Source of the DNA: Cryptosporangium arvum DSM 44712
GTDB lineage: Bacteria; Actinomycetota; Actinomycetes; Mycobacteriales; Cryptosporangiaceae
Length of the DNA stretch: 64,000 nt
Reading direction: 5' to 3'
Assembly: GCF_000585375.1 (NCBI RefSeq)
Contig: NZ_KK073874.1
Coordinates: 6,664,894-6,728,893 of the forward strand
This document shows, piece by piece, positions 1 to 8,097 of the stretch; within the stretch, counting starts at the first letter, position 1, and each line of letters begins with the position of its first letter. The position numbers were made by a program, and so were the translations under genes. Below the pieces are notes generated by a model that saw only the letters and a program-made list of their open reading frames with translations, searched no databases and was not told the DNA's origin.

Positions 1-2
1 TG

Positions 3-1415
3 CTGGCCGGCCGCATCACCGGCGCGAAGGACCAGCTGGAATCGGCCCTCGCCGCGGTCCGGGCGGGCACCGAGCCGGAACCGGGGGCGCCCGCGCTCGG
101 CGACCTGCACGCGCGGATCGCGGCGCAGCTCGCGATCATCGGGATCCTGACCCTCGACTACCGGGAGATGATCCGGTACGGCGAGGAGGCCGTCGGGGCT
201 CCGGCCACCGAACCGTGGGTGGCCGCGTACACCCGCTTCTCCCTCGCGATCGGACTGACGCTCTCCGGCCGGGCCGAGGACGCGATCGAGACGCTCGTCG
301 ACGCCGACGCCCCCGGCGCGGCCGGTGCGCTCGACGCGCTCTGCGCCCGCGGCATGATCGCGCTCTGGACCGACCGCCTCGCCGACGCCGACCGTGACCT
401 CCGCCAGTCCGTCGCCCGCGCCACCGCCGGCGAGGCGCTCCGCATCGGGCAGGCGCTGGGCTTCCTCGCCGAGGTCGAGTACCGGCGCGGTGAACTGGCC
501 GACGCCGCGCTGCACTCCGAACTCGCGCTCGGCGACGCCGAGGAGAACGTCCGGATCTGGGAGTTCGCGATCCTGCACGCGCTGGCCAGCTATCCGCGTG
601 CGGCCCGCGCCGAGTGGGCCGCGGCCGAGACCCACGTGCGGTCGGCCGCGCACTGGGCCAACCTGGTCGGCGCCGGCAGCGGGCTGGCCTACGCGGCCGG
701 CGGGTTCGCCGCGATCGCCCAGGCCAAGGACGACCCGGTCGCCCTGCTCGCGGCGGCCACCGACATCGAGAAGCACTACGACTCGCAGGAGCCGGGCACC
801 CACCTGTTCGGACCGCTGCGCGCGGACGCGCTGGCCCAGCTCGGCCGGCCGGAGGACGCCGACGAGGCCCTGGACGCCTACCTGTCCCGGCTGGCGCGCC
901 CCGACCGCCGCTCGGCTCTGCTCGGGGTCGCCCGAGTGCGGGCCCGCATCGCGCTGGCCCGCGGCCGGGCCGAGGAGGCGCTGGCCGAGTGCACCGAAGC
1001 GCTGGCGCTCGCCACCGAGGTCGGGCTGCCCCTGGAGGTGACCCGGGTCAACCTGCTGACCGCGCACTGCCTGGCCGCACTGGACCGGCCGGCACCGGCG
1101 GTGGCCGCGCTGCGTACCGCGTTGCTGCAGGCCCGCGCGCTCGGCGCCACCGCCTACGTCGACCAGGCCACCGGGGCCGCCCGCGGGCTCGGGCTGTCGA
1201 TCGAGACGCCGGAGGCGGTGTTCGCCGGGCTGACCGCGACCGAACGTGGCATCGCCGGGCTCATCGGCGCCAACCGCACCAACAAGCAGATCGCCGCCGA
1301 GCTGTCGCTGAGCGTCAAGACCGTCGAGGGTCACCTCACCGCGATCTACCGGAAGCTCGGCGTCGACGGACGGCTCGAGCTGCGTGAGCTCGCGACCCGG
1401 CCCGCGGCCGGATGA
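3..1415 (+). CDS. LuxR-type transcriptional regulator, 3' part (5' end outside window)
   Basis: The frame is open from base 3, so the gene begins before the window; about 470 residues are visible. Most of it is alanine- and leucine-rich helical sequence of the TPR-like kind found in large LuxR-family (LAL-like) regulators. The last 60 residues form a LuxR/GerE helix-turn-helix: 'LTATERGIAGLI', then 'TNKQIAAELSLSVKTVEGHL' and 'IYRKLGV'. It is expected to bind DNA through this C-terminal domain. Any N-terminal ATPase or sensor domain is out of view, so the signal and targets are unknown. The TGA at 1413-1415 is followed by a GC-rich stretch and a run of six T. The family call is firm; the role is not. 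Confidence 0.85.
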   Translation: MAGRITGAKDQLESALAAVRAGTEPEPGAPALGDLHARIAAQLAIIGILTLDYREMIRYGEEAVGAPATEPWVAAYTRFSLAIGLTLSGRAEDAIETLVDADAPGAAGALDALCARGMIALWTDRLADADRDLRQSVARATAGEALRIGQALGFLAEVEYRRGELADAALHSELALGDAEENVRIWEFAILHALASYPRAARAEWAAAETHVRSAAHWANLVGAGSGLAYAAGGFAAIAQAKDDPVALLAAATDIEKHYDSQEPGTHLFGPLRADALAQLGRPEDADEALDAYLSRLARPDRRSALLGVARVRARIALARGRAEEALAECTEALALATEVGLPLEVTRVNLLTAHCLAALDRPAPAVAALRTALLQARALGATAYVDQATGAARGLGLSIETPEAVFAGLTATERGIAGLIGANRTNKQIAAELSLSVKTVEGHLTAIYRKLGVDGRLELRELATRPAAG

Positions 1416-1427
1416 CCAAGGGTTGGT

Positions 1428-1479
1428 GACCCCAAACCCCAGGGTCGTCCCCGGAAGACAACGCGGGGTCCGATTTTTT
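1428..1479 (+). terminator. Probable terminator of the LuxR-type gene
   Basis: GACCCC at 1428-1433 can pair with GGGGTC at 1465-1470, and six T follow at 1474-1479. The loop is long and GC-rich. It lies 13 bases after the LuxR-type stop codon. Confidence 0.4.
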
Positions 1480-1514
1480 ACGCTGTCTCGCCAGTAGCAG
1501 CTACGGGGGGCGGA

Positions 1515-1679
1515 ATGCGTCTCATCATTGAGCTAAGCCAAACCCCGCAGGGACGGCTCGAGGGCAGCGTCGCGCGCCCGGATTCGGTCGACGAGCTGCA
1601 ATTCGAGGGGATCGTCGAGTTGGTCGGGGTGCTGGAGCAGCATCTCCGCGCGCCGGGCACCGGCACCGAACCAGGGTGA
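1515..1679 (+). CDS. Small hypothetical protein, 54 aa
   Basis: The ATG at 1515 follows a purine-rich ribosome site (GGGGGGCGGA), and the frame runs 54 codons to TGA at 1677. The product starts 'MRLIIELSQTPQGRLEGSV' and ends in a short Pro/Gly tail; an amphipathic stretch 'ELVGVLEQHLRAP' lies near the end. There is no signal peptide, membrane segment or cysteine pair. It stands alone between a LuxR-type gene and the convergent sensor kinase. The good ribosome site and GC-rich third codon positions suggest a real gene. I do not recognise a function. Confidence 0.55.
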   Translation: MRLIIELSQTPQGRLEGSVARPDSVDELQFEGIVELVGVLEQHLRAPGTGTEPG

Positions 1680-1692
1680 GCGGCCGGAAAGT

Positions 1693-1708
1693 CCGGGGTC
1701 GCCCCCGG
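1693..1708 (+). terminator. Short hairpin after the 54-aa gene
   Basis: CCGGGG (1693-1698) and CCCCGG (1703-1708) form a 6-bp stem with a TCGC loop, 13 bases after the stop. There is no T-run, so it is only a weak terminator candidate. Confidence 0.3.
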
Positions 1709-1840
1709 TTACGCGCAGTCCCCTCGTCACCGTAGGTTTCCAAGCACACCACACCGGGTCCGGAGCAACAGCTGGGGCCGTTGGCGCTCCGGCTCGGTGG
1801 GTGGGGGGTGGTGTTCCGGCCCGGGGGGGCCGGCCTGTTC

Positions 1841-1869
1841 GGTGGACGCCGGCGTCATCGGCGTCCACC
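1841..1869 (-). terminator. Hairpin terminator of the sensor kinase gene
   Basis: GGTGGACGCC (1841-1850) and GGCGTCCACC (1860-1869) are perfect 10-bp arms around a 9-base loop. The hairpin begins 9 bases after the stop codon of the minus-strand kinase at 1879. The remainder of 1680-1878 shows only GC-rich sequence. Confidence 0.5.
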
Positions 1870-1878
1870 GTTCGGGCG

Positions 1879-3333
1879 TTACTGGGAGACCGCGGCGCCC
1901 CGCGTCGGCTCGGTCCGGGGCAGGCACACGATGAAGCGGGTGTCCCCCGGGACGCTCTCCACGCTCAAGTCACCGCCGTGCCGGTTCACGACGATCCGCC
2001 ACGAGATGTCGAGCCCGAGCCCGGTGCCCTCGCCGACGCCCTTGGTCGTGAAGAACGGCTCGAAGATCCGCTCCTTGATGTCGTCCGGAACCCCGGACCC
2101 GGTGTCGCAGACCTCGACCTGCACCGGGCTGTCGGGGTCCTCCGGGCGGCGCAGGCTCGTGCGGATCGTCAGCGTGCCCTTGCCGTTCATCGCCGCGATC
2201 GCGTTGACGATGAGGTTCGTCCAGACCTGGTTGAGCTCGCCGGGGTAGGCCGGTACCTGCGGGAGCGTCCGGTCGTATTCCTTGACGACCGTGATGTCCT
2301 TCTTGTTGATCTTGCCGGAGAGCATCACCAGCGTGCTGTCGATGCCCTCGTGGACGTCGATCCACTGGTGCGGTGCCCGGTCCAGCTGGGAGTACTGCTT
2401 GGCCGCGGTGACCAGCTCGGAGATGCGTCCCGACGCCTGCGAGATCTCCATCATCAGCTGCTCGGTCTCGAGCGTGTAGCCGATCCAGTGCAGCGCGCTG
2501 TCCAGGTGTTTGCCGCCGAGCCGCCCCTCGGCGTCGTCGAGCCAGTCGACGTCGATACCGGCGGCCACGAGCGTCGGCGCCAGGTCCCAGGCGAACGGGA
2601 CGTCCCGCTCCTCCAGCCAGTCGCCCATCTCGTCCTCGCGGTCGTTGGTCTCGACCGGGGTGAGTTCCTTCGCCTTCGCGCACCGCTCGACGGCGTCTTC
2701 CTGCAGGTCGACGAGGACCGCGAGCCGCTCGCGGGGGATGTCGCCGCGGGCCAGCGCCGCGAGCTTGTGGCGGGACTTCGCCACGCGCTCACGCAGCAAC
2801 GACGCCGCCCGTGCGGTCGCGGCCGCCGGGTTGTTGAGCTCGTGGGTGAGCCCCGCGGTCAGCGAGCCGAGCGCCTGCAACTTCTCCCGCGAGCCGACCG
2901 TCGCCTGGCTGGCCTGACCGCCGTAGTACAGGCCCTCCAGCAGGTGGACGGTCATCGGGAACCAGGTGGAGACGACCGTCGCCCAGTCCTCGGCGGAGAG
3001 GACGAAGAACCGCGCCGTGGTCAGCGCGCTCACCGTCTGCAGGTACCGCTGCGGCACCCGGTCGCCCAGGTAGGCCAGGTAGGCACCGGCGTAGGACCCG
3101 GCCTTGTCGGTGCGCGAGATCTCCACCCGCGCACCGCCGACCGTGCGGCTCAGCTTCACCGTCCCGGAGAGCAGGACGAAGAAGCAGGTCGCCGGGTCGC
3201 CCTCGGCGTACACGGTGCCGGGCTCGTGCTCCTCCACGGCACCGTGTTCGGACAGCCACGCCAGCTGATCGGCGTCGAGTGCCTCGAACAGGAACAGCTT
3301 CTGGAGCTCTTCTGGGCTCACCCGGTCAGCCAT
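1879..3333 (-). CDS. Cyclic-nucleotide-binding-domain sensor histidine kinase
   Basis: A 484-aa soluble sensor kinase. Residues about 12-130 are a CRP-like cyclic-nucleotide-binding (cNMP) domain ('LFEALDADQLAWLSEHG', 'FFVLLSGTVKLSR'). A dimerisation region follows with the phosphoacceptor His164 in 'LTHELNNP'. The C-terminal third is a HATPase domain with an N box ('NLIVNAIAAM'), G1 ('CDTGSGVP'), F box ('FEPFFTTK') and G2 ('GTGLGL'). No membrane segment is seen. It starts 12 bases after the stop of the receiver-flavoprotein gene at 3346, so the two are almost certainly co-transcribed and likely form a cognate pair. The ligand is unknown; several hallmark residues for cAMP binding are not obvious. 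Confidence 0.85.
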   Translation of the reverse strand: MADRVSPEELQKLFLFEALDADQLAWLSEHGAVEEHEPGTVYAEGDPATCFFVLLSGTVKLSRTVGGARVEISRTDKAGSYAGAYLAYLGDRVPQRYLQTVSALTTARFFVLSAEDWATVVSTWFPMTVHLLEGLYYGGQASQATVGSREKLQALGSLTAGLTHELNNPAAATARAASLLRERVAKSRHKLAALARGDIPRERLAVLVDLQEDAVERCAKAKELTPVETNDREDEMGDWLEERDVPFAWDLAPTLVAAGIDVDWLDDAEGRLGGKHLDSALHWIGYTLETEQLMMEISQASGRISELVTAAKQYSQLDRAPHQWIDVHEGIDSTLVMLSGKINKKDITVVKEYDRTLPQVPAYPGELNQVWTNLIVNAIAAMNGKGTLTIRTSLRRPEDPDSPVQVEVCDTGSGVPDDIKERIFEPFFTTKGVGEGTGLGLDISWRIVVNRHGGDLSVESVPGDTRFIVCLPRTEPTRGAAVSQ

Positions 3334-3345
3334 CGCGGTGTCCTC

Positions 3346-5013
3346 CTACGAACTCAGGTAGCGGTGAACGAGCGTCACCGCCATGGCGCCTTCGCCGACC
3401 GCGGACGCGACCCGCTTCACCGATTGCGACCGGACGTCTCCCGCGACGAAGACACCCGGAACGCTCGTCTCCAAGGGGAACGGATCGCGGTCGGCATTCC
3501 ATCCCTTCGGCCGCGCCCCGTCGTCGCCGAGCAGGTCGGTGCCGGCCAGCACGAAACCGGCCTCGTCACGCACCAGCACGCCGTCCATCCAGTCGGTGAG
3601 CGGAGCGGCGCCGATGAAGACGAAACAGAAGCCCGCGTCGACCGGCTCGATCTCGCCGGTGTCCTCGTTCTTCAGGTCGATCCGCTGCAGGCGGCCCTCC
3701 CCGAGGCAGGCGCACACCGTCGTGCGGGTCTGCACCTGCACGTTCTCGATCTCGGCGAGCTGCTTGATCAGGTACGCCGACATCGATGCCTCGAGGTTCG
3801 CGCCGCGGACGACGAGGCGCACCTTCGACGCGTGCCGGGAGAAGAACACCGCCGCCTGGCCGGCCGAGTTGGCGCCGCCGACGATCACGACCTCCTGCCC
3901 GGCGCAGGCCGGGGCCTCCACCGCCGCGGACCCGTAGTAGACGCCGCGCCCGGTCAGGTCGTCGATTCCGTCGGCCTGCAGCCGCCGGTAGGAGACGCCG
4001 GTGGCCAGCACGACCGCGTGCGCCGTGATCTCGGTGCCGTCCTCGAACTTGACGCCCCTGGCCGAGCCCTTGACGACCAGCTCGCAGGCCTTGCGGGTGG
4101 TCAGGATCTCGGCGCCGAACTTGATCGCCTGCCTGCGGGCACGGTCGGTCAGCTGCGCGCCGCTGACCCCGTCGGGGAAGCCCAGGTAGTTCTCGATGCG
4201 TGAGCTCTGGCCGGCCTGGCCGCCGGTGGCCTGCTGCTCGACCAGGACGGTCCTTAACCCCTCGGAGGCCGCGTAGACCGCGGCACCGAGCCCGGCCGGC
4301 CCGCCGCCGACGATGATCACGTCGTAGAACTTCTCGGTCGGGTTGGTCGCGAGCCCGACCCGCGTGGCCAGTTCGTTCGGCGAGGGGTTACGCAGCACCT
4401 CGCCTTCCGGCGTGACCACGAGCGGGATGACGTCGGGCTCCTGCGGGTCGGCGTCGGCCGACTCGAGCAGCCGCCGCCCCTCCGAGGAGTCGGCGAGGTA
4501 CCAGCGGTAGGGCACCTGGTTGCGGGCCAGGAAGTCACGCAGCTCGAACGAGCCCGGTGAGAACTGGTGCCCGACGACCTTGATCTCCTCGACCGGCGAA
4601 TCGCCGGCGGCCTGCCAGGTGGCGATCAGCGCGTCGACGATCGGGTAGAGCTTCTCCTCGGGTGGGTCCCACGGCTTGAGCAGGTAGTGGTCGACGTCCA
4701 CCACGTTGATCGCCTGGATCGCGGCGTCGGTGTCGGCGTACGCGGTCAGCAGCGCCCGGCGGGCCCGCGGGAACAGGTCCATCGCGGCTTCGAGGAACTC
4801 GATGCCGTTCATCTGGGGCATCCGGTAGTCGGCGAGGATCGCCGCCACCCGGTCGCCGCGCAGCTTGATCTCCTTGAGTGCGTCCAGCGCCTGCGGGCCG
4901 GAGTCGGCCCGCATCACCCGGTAGTCCTCGCCGTACCGACGCCGCAGGTCGCGCGCCACGGCGCGCGACACAGACGGATCGTCGTCGACGGTGAGCAGGA
5001 CCGGCTTGCCCAT
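3346..5013 (-). CDS. Receiver-thioredoxin-like-thioredoxin-reductase fusion (FAD-dependent oxidoreductase)
   Basis: A 555-aa, three-part protein. Residues 1-130 are a response-regulator receiver domain with acidic 'VDDDP', phospho-acceptor Asp62 ('ADYRMP'), Thr90 and Lys113 ('LLKPW'). Residues about 145-220 resemble a glutaredoxin/thioredoxin fold without a CxxC. From about 228 on there is a thioredoxin-reductase-like flavoprotein with an FAD site ('IVGGGPAGLGAA'), an NAD(P) site ('VVIVGGANSAGQ') and a C-terminal FAD motif ('GVFVAGDVR'). Where TrxB has its redox CATC, this protein reads 'YYGSAAVEAP', so the disulfide centre is missing. The output is probably NAD(P)H-FAD chemistry controlled by phosphorylation from the neighbouring kinase. 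The ATG at 5013 has a good GGGAGGG site. Confidence 0.88.
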   Translation of the reverse strand: MGKPVLLTVDDDPSVSRAVARDLRRRYGEDYRVMRADSGPQALDALKEIKLRGDRVAAILADYRMPQMNGIEFLEAAMDLFPRARRALLTAYADTDAAIQAINVVDVDHYLLKPWDPPEEKLYPIVDALIATWQAAGDSPVEEIKVVGHQFSPGSFELRDFLARNQVPYRWYLADSSEGRRLLESADADPQEPDVIPLVVTPEGEVLRNPSPNELATRVGLATNPTEKFYDVIIVGGGPAGLGAAVYAASEGLRTVLVEQQATGGQAGQSSRIENYLGFPDGVSGAQLTDRARRQAIKFGAEILTTRKACELVVKGSARGVKFEDGTEITAHAVVLATGVSYRRLQADGIDDLTGRGVYYGSAAVEAPACAGQEVVIVGGANSAGQAAVFFSRHASKVRLVVRGANLEASMSAYLIKQLAEIENVQVQTRTTVCACLGEGRLQRIDLKNEDTGEIEPVDAGFCFVFIGAAPLTDWMDGVLVRDEAGFVLAGTDLLGDDGARPKGWNADRDPFPLETSVPGVFVAGDVRSQSVKRVASAVGEGAMAVTLVHRYLSS

Positions 5014-5086
5014 CAGCCCTCCCGGACACGCAGGGCGCCGGCGCGCCCTGACCGGTCCTTAGTCTGCCCCGTCGCGGGAGCAGACG

Positions 5087-5626
5087 CTATCGAGGCCAGC
5101 CGGTCTGTTCCCCGACCAGGTCCCGGAGCCGGCCGAACAGTAGTTTCGCCTGGCCACGGGCGTCCGCGATGATCGCGTCCTGCTCGCTCAGGTCGGCCTC
5201 GGCACGCCAGACGAACGGATGGTCGGTGGTACCCGCGGTGCCCGAGGCCGCGAACGCGACGAACTGGTGGTCGACGTGCACGTGCGCGGCGTCCGTGTGG
5301 CGGTCCGGGCCGACCGGGATCTCGACGGTCCACCACGGCGGGGACACCGGCCGGTGCGGGTACCCGTCGGGGTACCGCTCGTGCCGCGGTGGCAGCAGCG
5401 TCGCGGTGAGCCCGGTCTCCTCGGCCACCTCACGCAGCGCCGCCTCGGCCGGGGTCTCGTCGGGCTCGACGTGGCCGCCGGGCGGGATCCAGACCCCGAG
5501 CCGCGGGTGGAAGACCAGCCCCAGGCAGTACCGCCCCTCGACGAGCCCGAACGTGAAGACCGTCGCGGTCGCCTCCTTGATCACCGCACGAACGCTACTC
5601 AGCGCGAATTCCCCGCCCGCAACCAC
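5087..5626 (-). CDS. Nudix hydrolase
   Basis: Up to 179 aa. The Nudix signature GX5EX7REVXEEXGL is complete, from Gly51 (in 'PPGGHVEPDE') through Arg65-Glu66 to Glu69-Glu70 and Gly72. Members cleave nucleoside diphosphates linked to another moiety, using Mg2+ held by the glutamates; the substrate cannot be told here. A GTG at 5626 gives the longest product but overlaps the epimerase gene by 28 bases and lacks a good ribosome site. A GTG at 5584 would remove the overlap and give 165 aa starting 'VIKEATATVF', which may be the true start. It lies directly downstream of the epimerase gene and may share its promoter. Confidence 0.82.
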   Translation of the reverse strand: MVAGGEFALSSVRAVIKEATATVFTFGLVEGRYCLGLVFHPRLGVWIPPGGHVEPDETPAEAALREVAEETGLTATLLPPRHERYPDGYPHRPVSPPWWTVEIPVGPDRHTDAAHVHVDHQFVAFAASGTAGTTDHPFVWRAEADLSEQDAIIADARGQAKLLFGRLRDLVGEQTGWPR

Positions 5627-6456
5627 TCCACGTAGTCGGCGACGGCCGCGTCGAGTCCGAAGGCGGGGCGGTAACCGGTGTCGCCGGTCAGCCGCGAGAT
5701 GTCGAGGCGGGCCGCCGCCGGGCGAGGGCCGGGGCGGAGCGCCACGGCCGCCTCGGGGACGGCGGTGCGCAGCGCCTCCGCGAAGCGCGCGTTCGTGACG
5801 GCCACGCCGCCGCTGACGTTGTAGATGGTGTGCCGCAGGCTCGGCGCGGTAGCCAGGAGCGCGAGCGCACGTCCGCAGTCACGCGCGTAGCCCAGGTCGA
5901 TCGCGTCGTCGGCGTACGCGTCCGGCGCCGGTGTTCCGTGTACCGCGGCGTGCACCAGCGCCGGCACGGCCATGAACGGCGACGACGGCCGGCCACCCGG
6001 CCCCCAGATCGCCCCGATCCGGGCGTGCACCGCGCCGTCGACCGCCAGCGGTGCCAGGATCTCGGAGGCCCTCTTCGACGCCGGGACGGCGAACGGCGCC
6101 CCCGGCGGCAACGGCGCGTCCTCCCGCCAGACGGGCCCGGGTACCCCCCCGTAGACGCCGATCGTGCTGGCGAACACGACCCGGCCGACGCCCCACTCGG
6201 CCGCGACGGCGGCGACGTTCAGCGTGGCCGCGAGATTAGCGCGGAGTTCATCGGCGACCGGCACCGACGAGAGGTGAACCGCGGCGAGATGAACGATGCC
6301 GGTGATCGGATACTTCTCGCCCAGTGCGCGTAACGCGTCCAGCTCGGTGCAGTCCGCCTGCGCACGCCCGGCCGGAAGGCATTCCGCTCCGAGGTCGCGC
6401 AGCGCGGCCACGGTGTGGGACCCGATGAAGCCCCGCCCGCCGGTCACCAAGATCAT
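5599..6456 (-). CDS. NAD-dependent epimerase/dehydratase family protein
   Basis: A 285-aa extended-SDR protein. The N-terminal Rossmann motif is 'VTGGRGFIGSHT', followed by 'VHLAAVHLSS' and 'VVFASTIGVYG', all standard for sugar-nucleotide epimerases or reductases. The usual catalytic YxxxK appears as 'VPASK', so the Tyr is replaced by Val; the activity may be altered or lost. The start has an AAGGGAG site. It is divergent from a MarR-family repressor, and the 68-base gap contains two copies of a strong inverted repeat, so MarR control is likely. The substrate is unknown. Confidence 0.82.
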   Translation of the reverse strand: MILVTGGRGFIGSHTVAALRDLGAECLPAGRAQADCTELDALRALGEKYPITGIVHLAAVHLSSVPVADELRANLAATLNVAAVAAEWGVGRVVFASTIGVYGGVPGPVWREDAPLPPGAPFAVPASKRASEILAPLAVDGAVHARIGAIWGPGGRPSSPFMAVPALVHAAVHGTPAPDAYADDAIDLGYARDCGRALALLATAPSLRHTIYNVSGGVAVTNARFAEALRTAVPEAAVALRPGPRPAAARLDISRLTGDTGYRPAFGLDAAVADYVEWLRAGNSR

Positions 6457-6471
6457 GGCCCGCTCCCTTCA

Positions 6472-6497
6472 TTAGCTAGCTAACGTTAGCGGGCTAA
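6472..6497. promoter_or_regulatory. Tandem operator for the MarR-family regulator
   Basis: Two copies of TTAGC-N2-GCTAA lie at 6472-6483 and 6486-6497, centred 14 bases apart. The junction between them, GCTAACGTTAGC (6479-6490), is also palindromic. They lie between the divergent epimerase and marR genes, just upstream of the marR -10-like box TACGCT (6513-6518). This is the placement expected for autorepression plus control of the neighbour. Confidence 0.7.
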
Positions 6498-6524
6498 TGA
6501 ACTGCGGGGCAATACGCTCCGGAC

Positions 6525-6938
6525 ATGACCGACCTCCTCCGGCTGTTCACCCGGGCGCACAAGCTGCTGCAGGCCGCATCGGACGAGGCGATGAGCGCGC
6601 ACGGTGTCCGGGTGGGGCAGAACCTCATGCTCGAGGTGTTGTGGGCCGACGACGGGCTGACGCCGGGCGAGTTGGCCGGGCGGCTGCGGGTCAGTACGCC
6701 GACCGTCGTGAACGCCGCGACCCGGATGGAGGCGGCCGGGCTGATCACGCGTCGGCGTGACGACGTGGACGCTCGTCTGGTGCGCCTCTTCCTCACCGAC
6801 GCCGGGCGTGCGGCCGAGAAACCCGTCGGGGCCGCCCGGGCCGCCCTCGCCCAGCGCGTCACGGCCGAGCTGACACCCGAGGAGCGCGCCGCGACCGAGT
6901 CGGCCCTGACCAAAATCATCCGGGCCCTCGACGGCTGA
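6525..6938 (+). CDS. MarR-family transcriptional regulator
   Basis: A 137-aa winged-helix repressor. The centre reads 'LTPGELAGRLRVSTPTVVNAATRMEAAGLITRR' (recognition helix plus wing), then 'DARLVRLFLTDAGR', a classic MarR wing and dimer helix. N- and C-terminal helices supply the dimer interface. The ATG at 6525 has no Shine-Dalgarno sequence but lies 6 bases after TACGCT, so the transcript is probably leaderless. It is divergent from the epimerase-Nudix pair, and the operator repeats between them suggest it controls both directions. The ligand is unknown. The stop codon lies inside a 16-bp inverted repeat that serves as terminator. Confidence 0.88.
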   Translation: MTDLLRLFTRAHKLLQAASDEAMSAHGVRVGQNLMLEVLWADDGLTPGELAGRLRVSTPTVVNAATRMEAAGLITRRRDDVDARLVRLFLTDAGRAAEKPVGAARAALAQRVTAELTPEERAATESALTKIIRALDG

Positions 6939-6980
6939 CCGGGCTTTCGCGCGAGGGCGGAGGGCCGGTCAGCCGTCGAG
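6927..6980. terminator. Bidirectional terminator between marR and nagA
   Basis: CTCGACGGCTGACCGG (6927-6942) and its exact complement (6965-6980) form a 16-bp stem around a 22-base loop. The left arm includes the marR stop codon. It sits between convergent genes. Confidence 0.65.
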
Positions 6981-6984
6981 ACCC

Positions 6985-8097
6985 CTAGATCCAGTCGCCG
7001 GCACGCATCACGCGGGAGAGCTCGAGCGCGTCGTCGAGGACGACCAGGTCCGCGTCGAGGCCCGGGGCGATCGCGCCGCACACTCCCCCGAGGCCGAGCA
7101 GGCGCGCGGGGGTGCCGGAGGCCGCGATCGAGGCGTCGACGATGTCGAGGCCCACGTCGGTGACCGCCCGGCGCACCGCGACGTCCATCGTCAGCGTGCT
7201 GCCGGCCAGCGAACCGTTGCGCGCCAGCCGCGCCTCGCCGTCGCTGACGACCACGTCCTGGCCGCCCAGCACGTACGTGCCGTCGCCCATGCCGGTGGCG
7301 TCGATCGCGTCGGTGATCAGCACCAGCGGGCTCCGGAGCAGCAGCCGCGCGGCCGCCGGGTGGACGTGCACCCCGTCGTTGATCAGCTCGCACGGCACGC
7401 CGACGTCCAGCGCGGCCGGCACCGGGCCGGGTTCGCGGTGGTGCGCGCCACGCATCCCGTTGAACGCGTGCGTCACCAGCGACGCCCCGCGCTCGAACGC
7501 GGTCAGCACGGTCTCGTAGCCGGCGTCGGTGTGCCCGACCGCGGCGACGACCCCGGCCGCGACCAGCTGGTCGATCAGCGCGAGCCCACCGGGCCGCTCG
7601 GGCGCCACGGTGACCACGCGCACGTGCCCCCGCCCGGCCTTGAGCAGCTCGGCCGCCGCGTCGGGGGTGGGGTCGAGCAGGTGGGCCGGGTTCTGCGCGC
7701 CGCAGCGGGCACCGGCCAGGAACGGCCCCTCCAGGTGCGCTCCGACGACCCCGGTGCCGGCCTCCGCCGCGTCGGCCACCCAGCCCAGCTGCGTGACGAG
7801 CGCGTCGATCGGCGCGGTGACCAGCGAGACCAGCGTGCGGGTGGTGCCGCGTGACCGGTGGTAGGCGACGCCGGCCGCCAGGTCGTCGGCCGACGCGGTG
7901 AAGTCGTGTCCGCCGCCGCCGTGCACGTGCAGGTCGATGAACCCCGGCAGCAGCCAGCCACCGCCGAGGTCGACGACCTCCCCGTCGGGGTGGGCGCCCG
8001 ACCCCACCGCGTCGATCGTCGAGCCGGAGAGCGAGACCCAGCCCGGCTCCAGGACGCCGGTGGGCGTCACCACCCGGGCGCCGGTCAGGACGGTCAT
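6985..8097 (-). CDS. nagA: N-acetylglucosamine-6-phosphate deacetylase
   Basis: A 370-aa amidohydrolase that removes acetate from GlcNAc-6-P to give glucosamine-6-P. Seen: the metal motif HxH in 'DLHVHGGGGHDF', the metal Glu in 'GAHLEGPF', a His in 'VGHTDAGY', 'VTHAFNGM', and the catalytic Asp in 'LITDAIDATGMGDG'. Length fits the family. The ATG at 8097 overlaps the murQ stop as ATGA, which fixes the start and implies translational coupling. It is the last gene of the minus-strand amino-sugar operon. The cytoplasmic product would accept GlcNAc-6-P released by MurQ or made from imported GlcNAc. Confidence 0.92.
   Translation of the reverse strand: MTVLTGARVVTPTGVLEPGWVSLSGSTIDAVGSGAHPDGEVVDLGGGWLLPGFIDLHVHGGGGHDFTASADDLAAGVAYHRSRGTTRTLVSLVTAPIDALVTQLGWVADAAEAGTGVVGAHLEGPFLAGARCGAQNPAHLLDPTPDAAAELLKAGRGHVRVVTVAPERPGGLALIDQLVAAGVVAAVGHTDAGYETVLTAFERGASLVTHAFNGMRGAHHREPGPVPAALDVGVPCELINDGVHVHPAAARLLLRSPLVLITDAIDATGMGDGTYVLGGQDVVVSDGEARLARNGSLAGSTLTMDVAVRRAVTDVGLDIVDASIAASGTPARLLGLGGVCGAIAPGLDADLVVLDDALELSRVMRAGDWI

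Noticed and set aside
1801-4203. Long plus-strand frame (about 800 codons) opposite the kinase and flavoprotein genes
   Set aside because: The product has no domain and is Arg/Asp/Val-rich in the way of antisense frames; the minus strand encodes two clear domain proteins.
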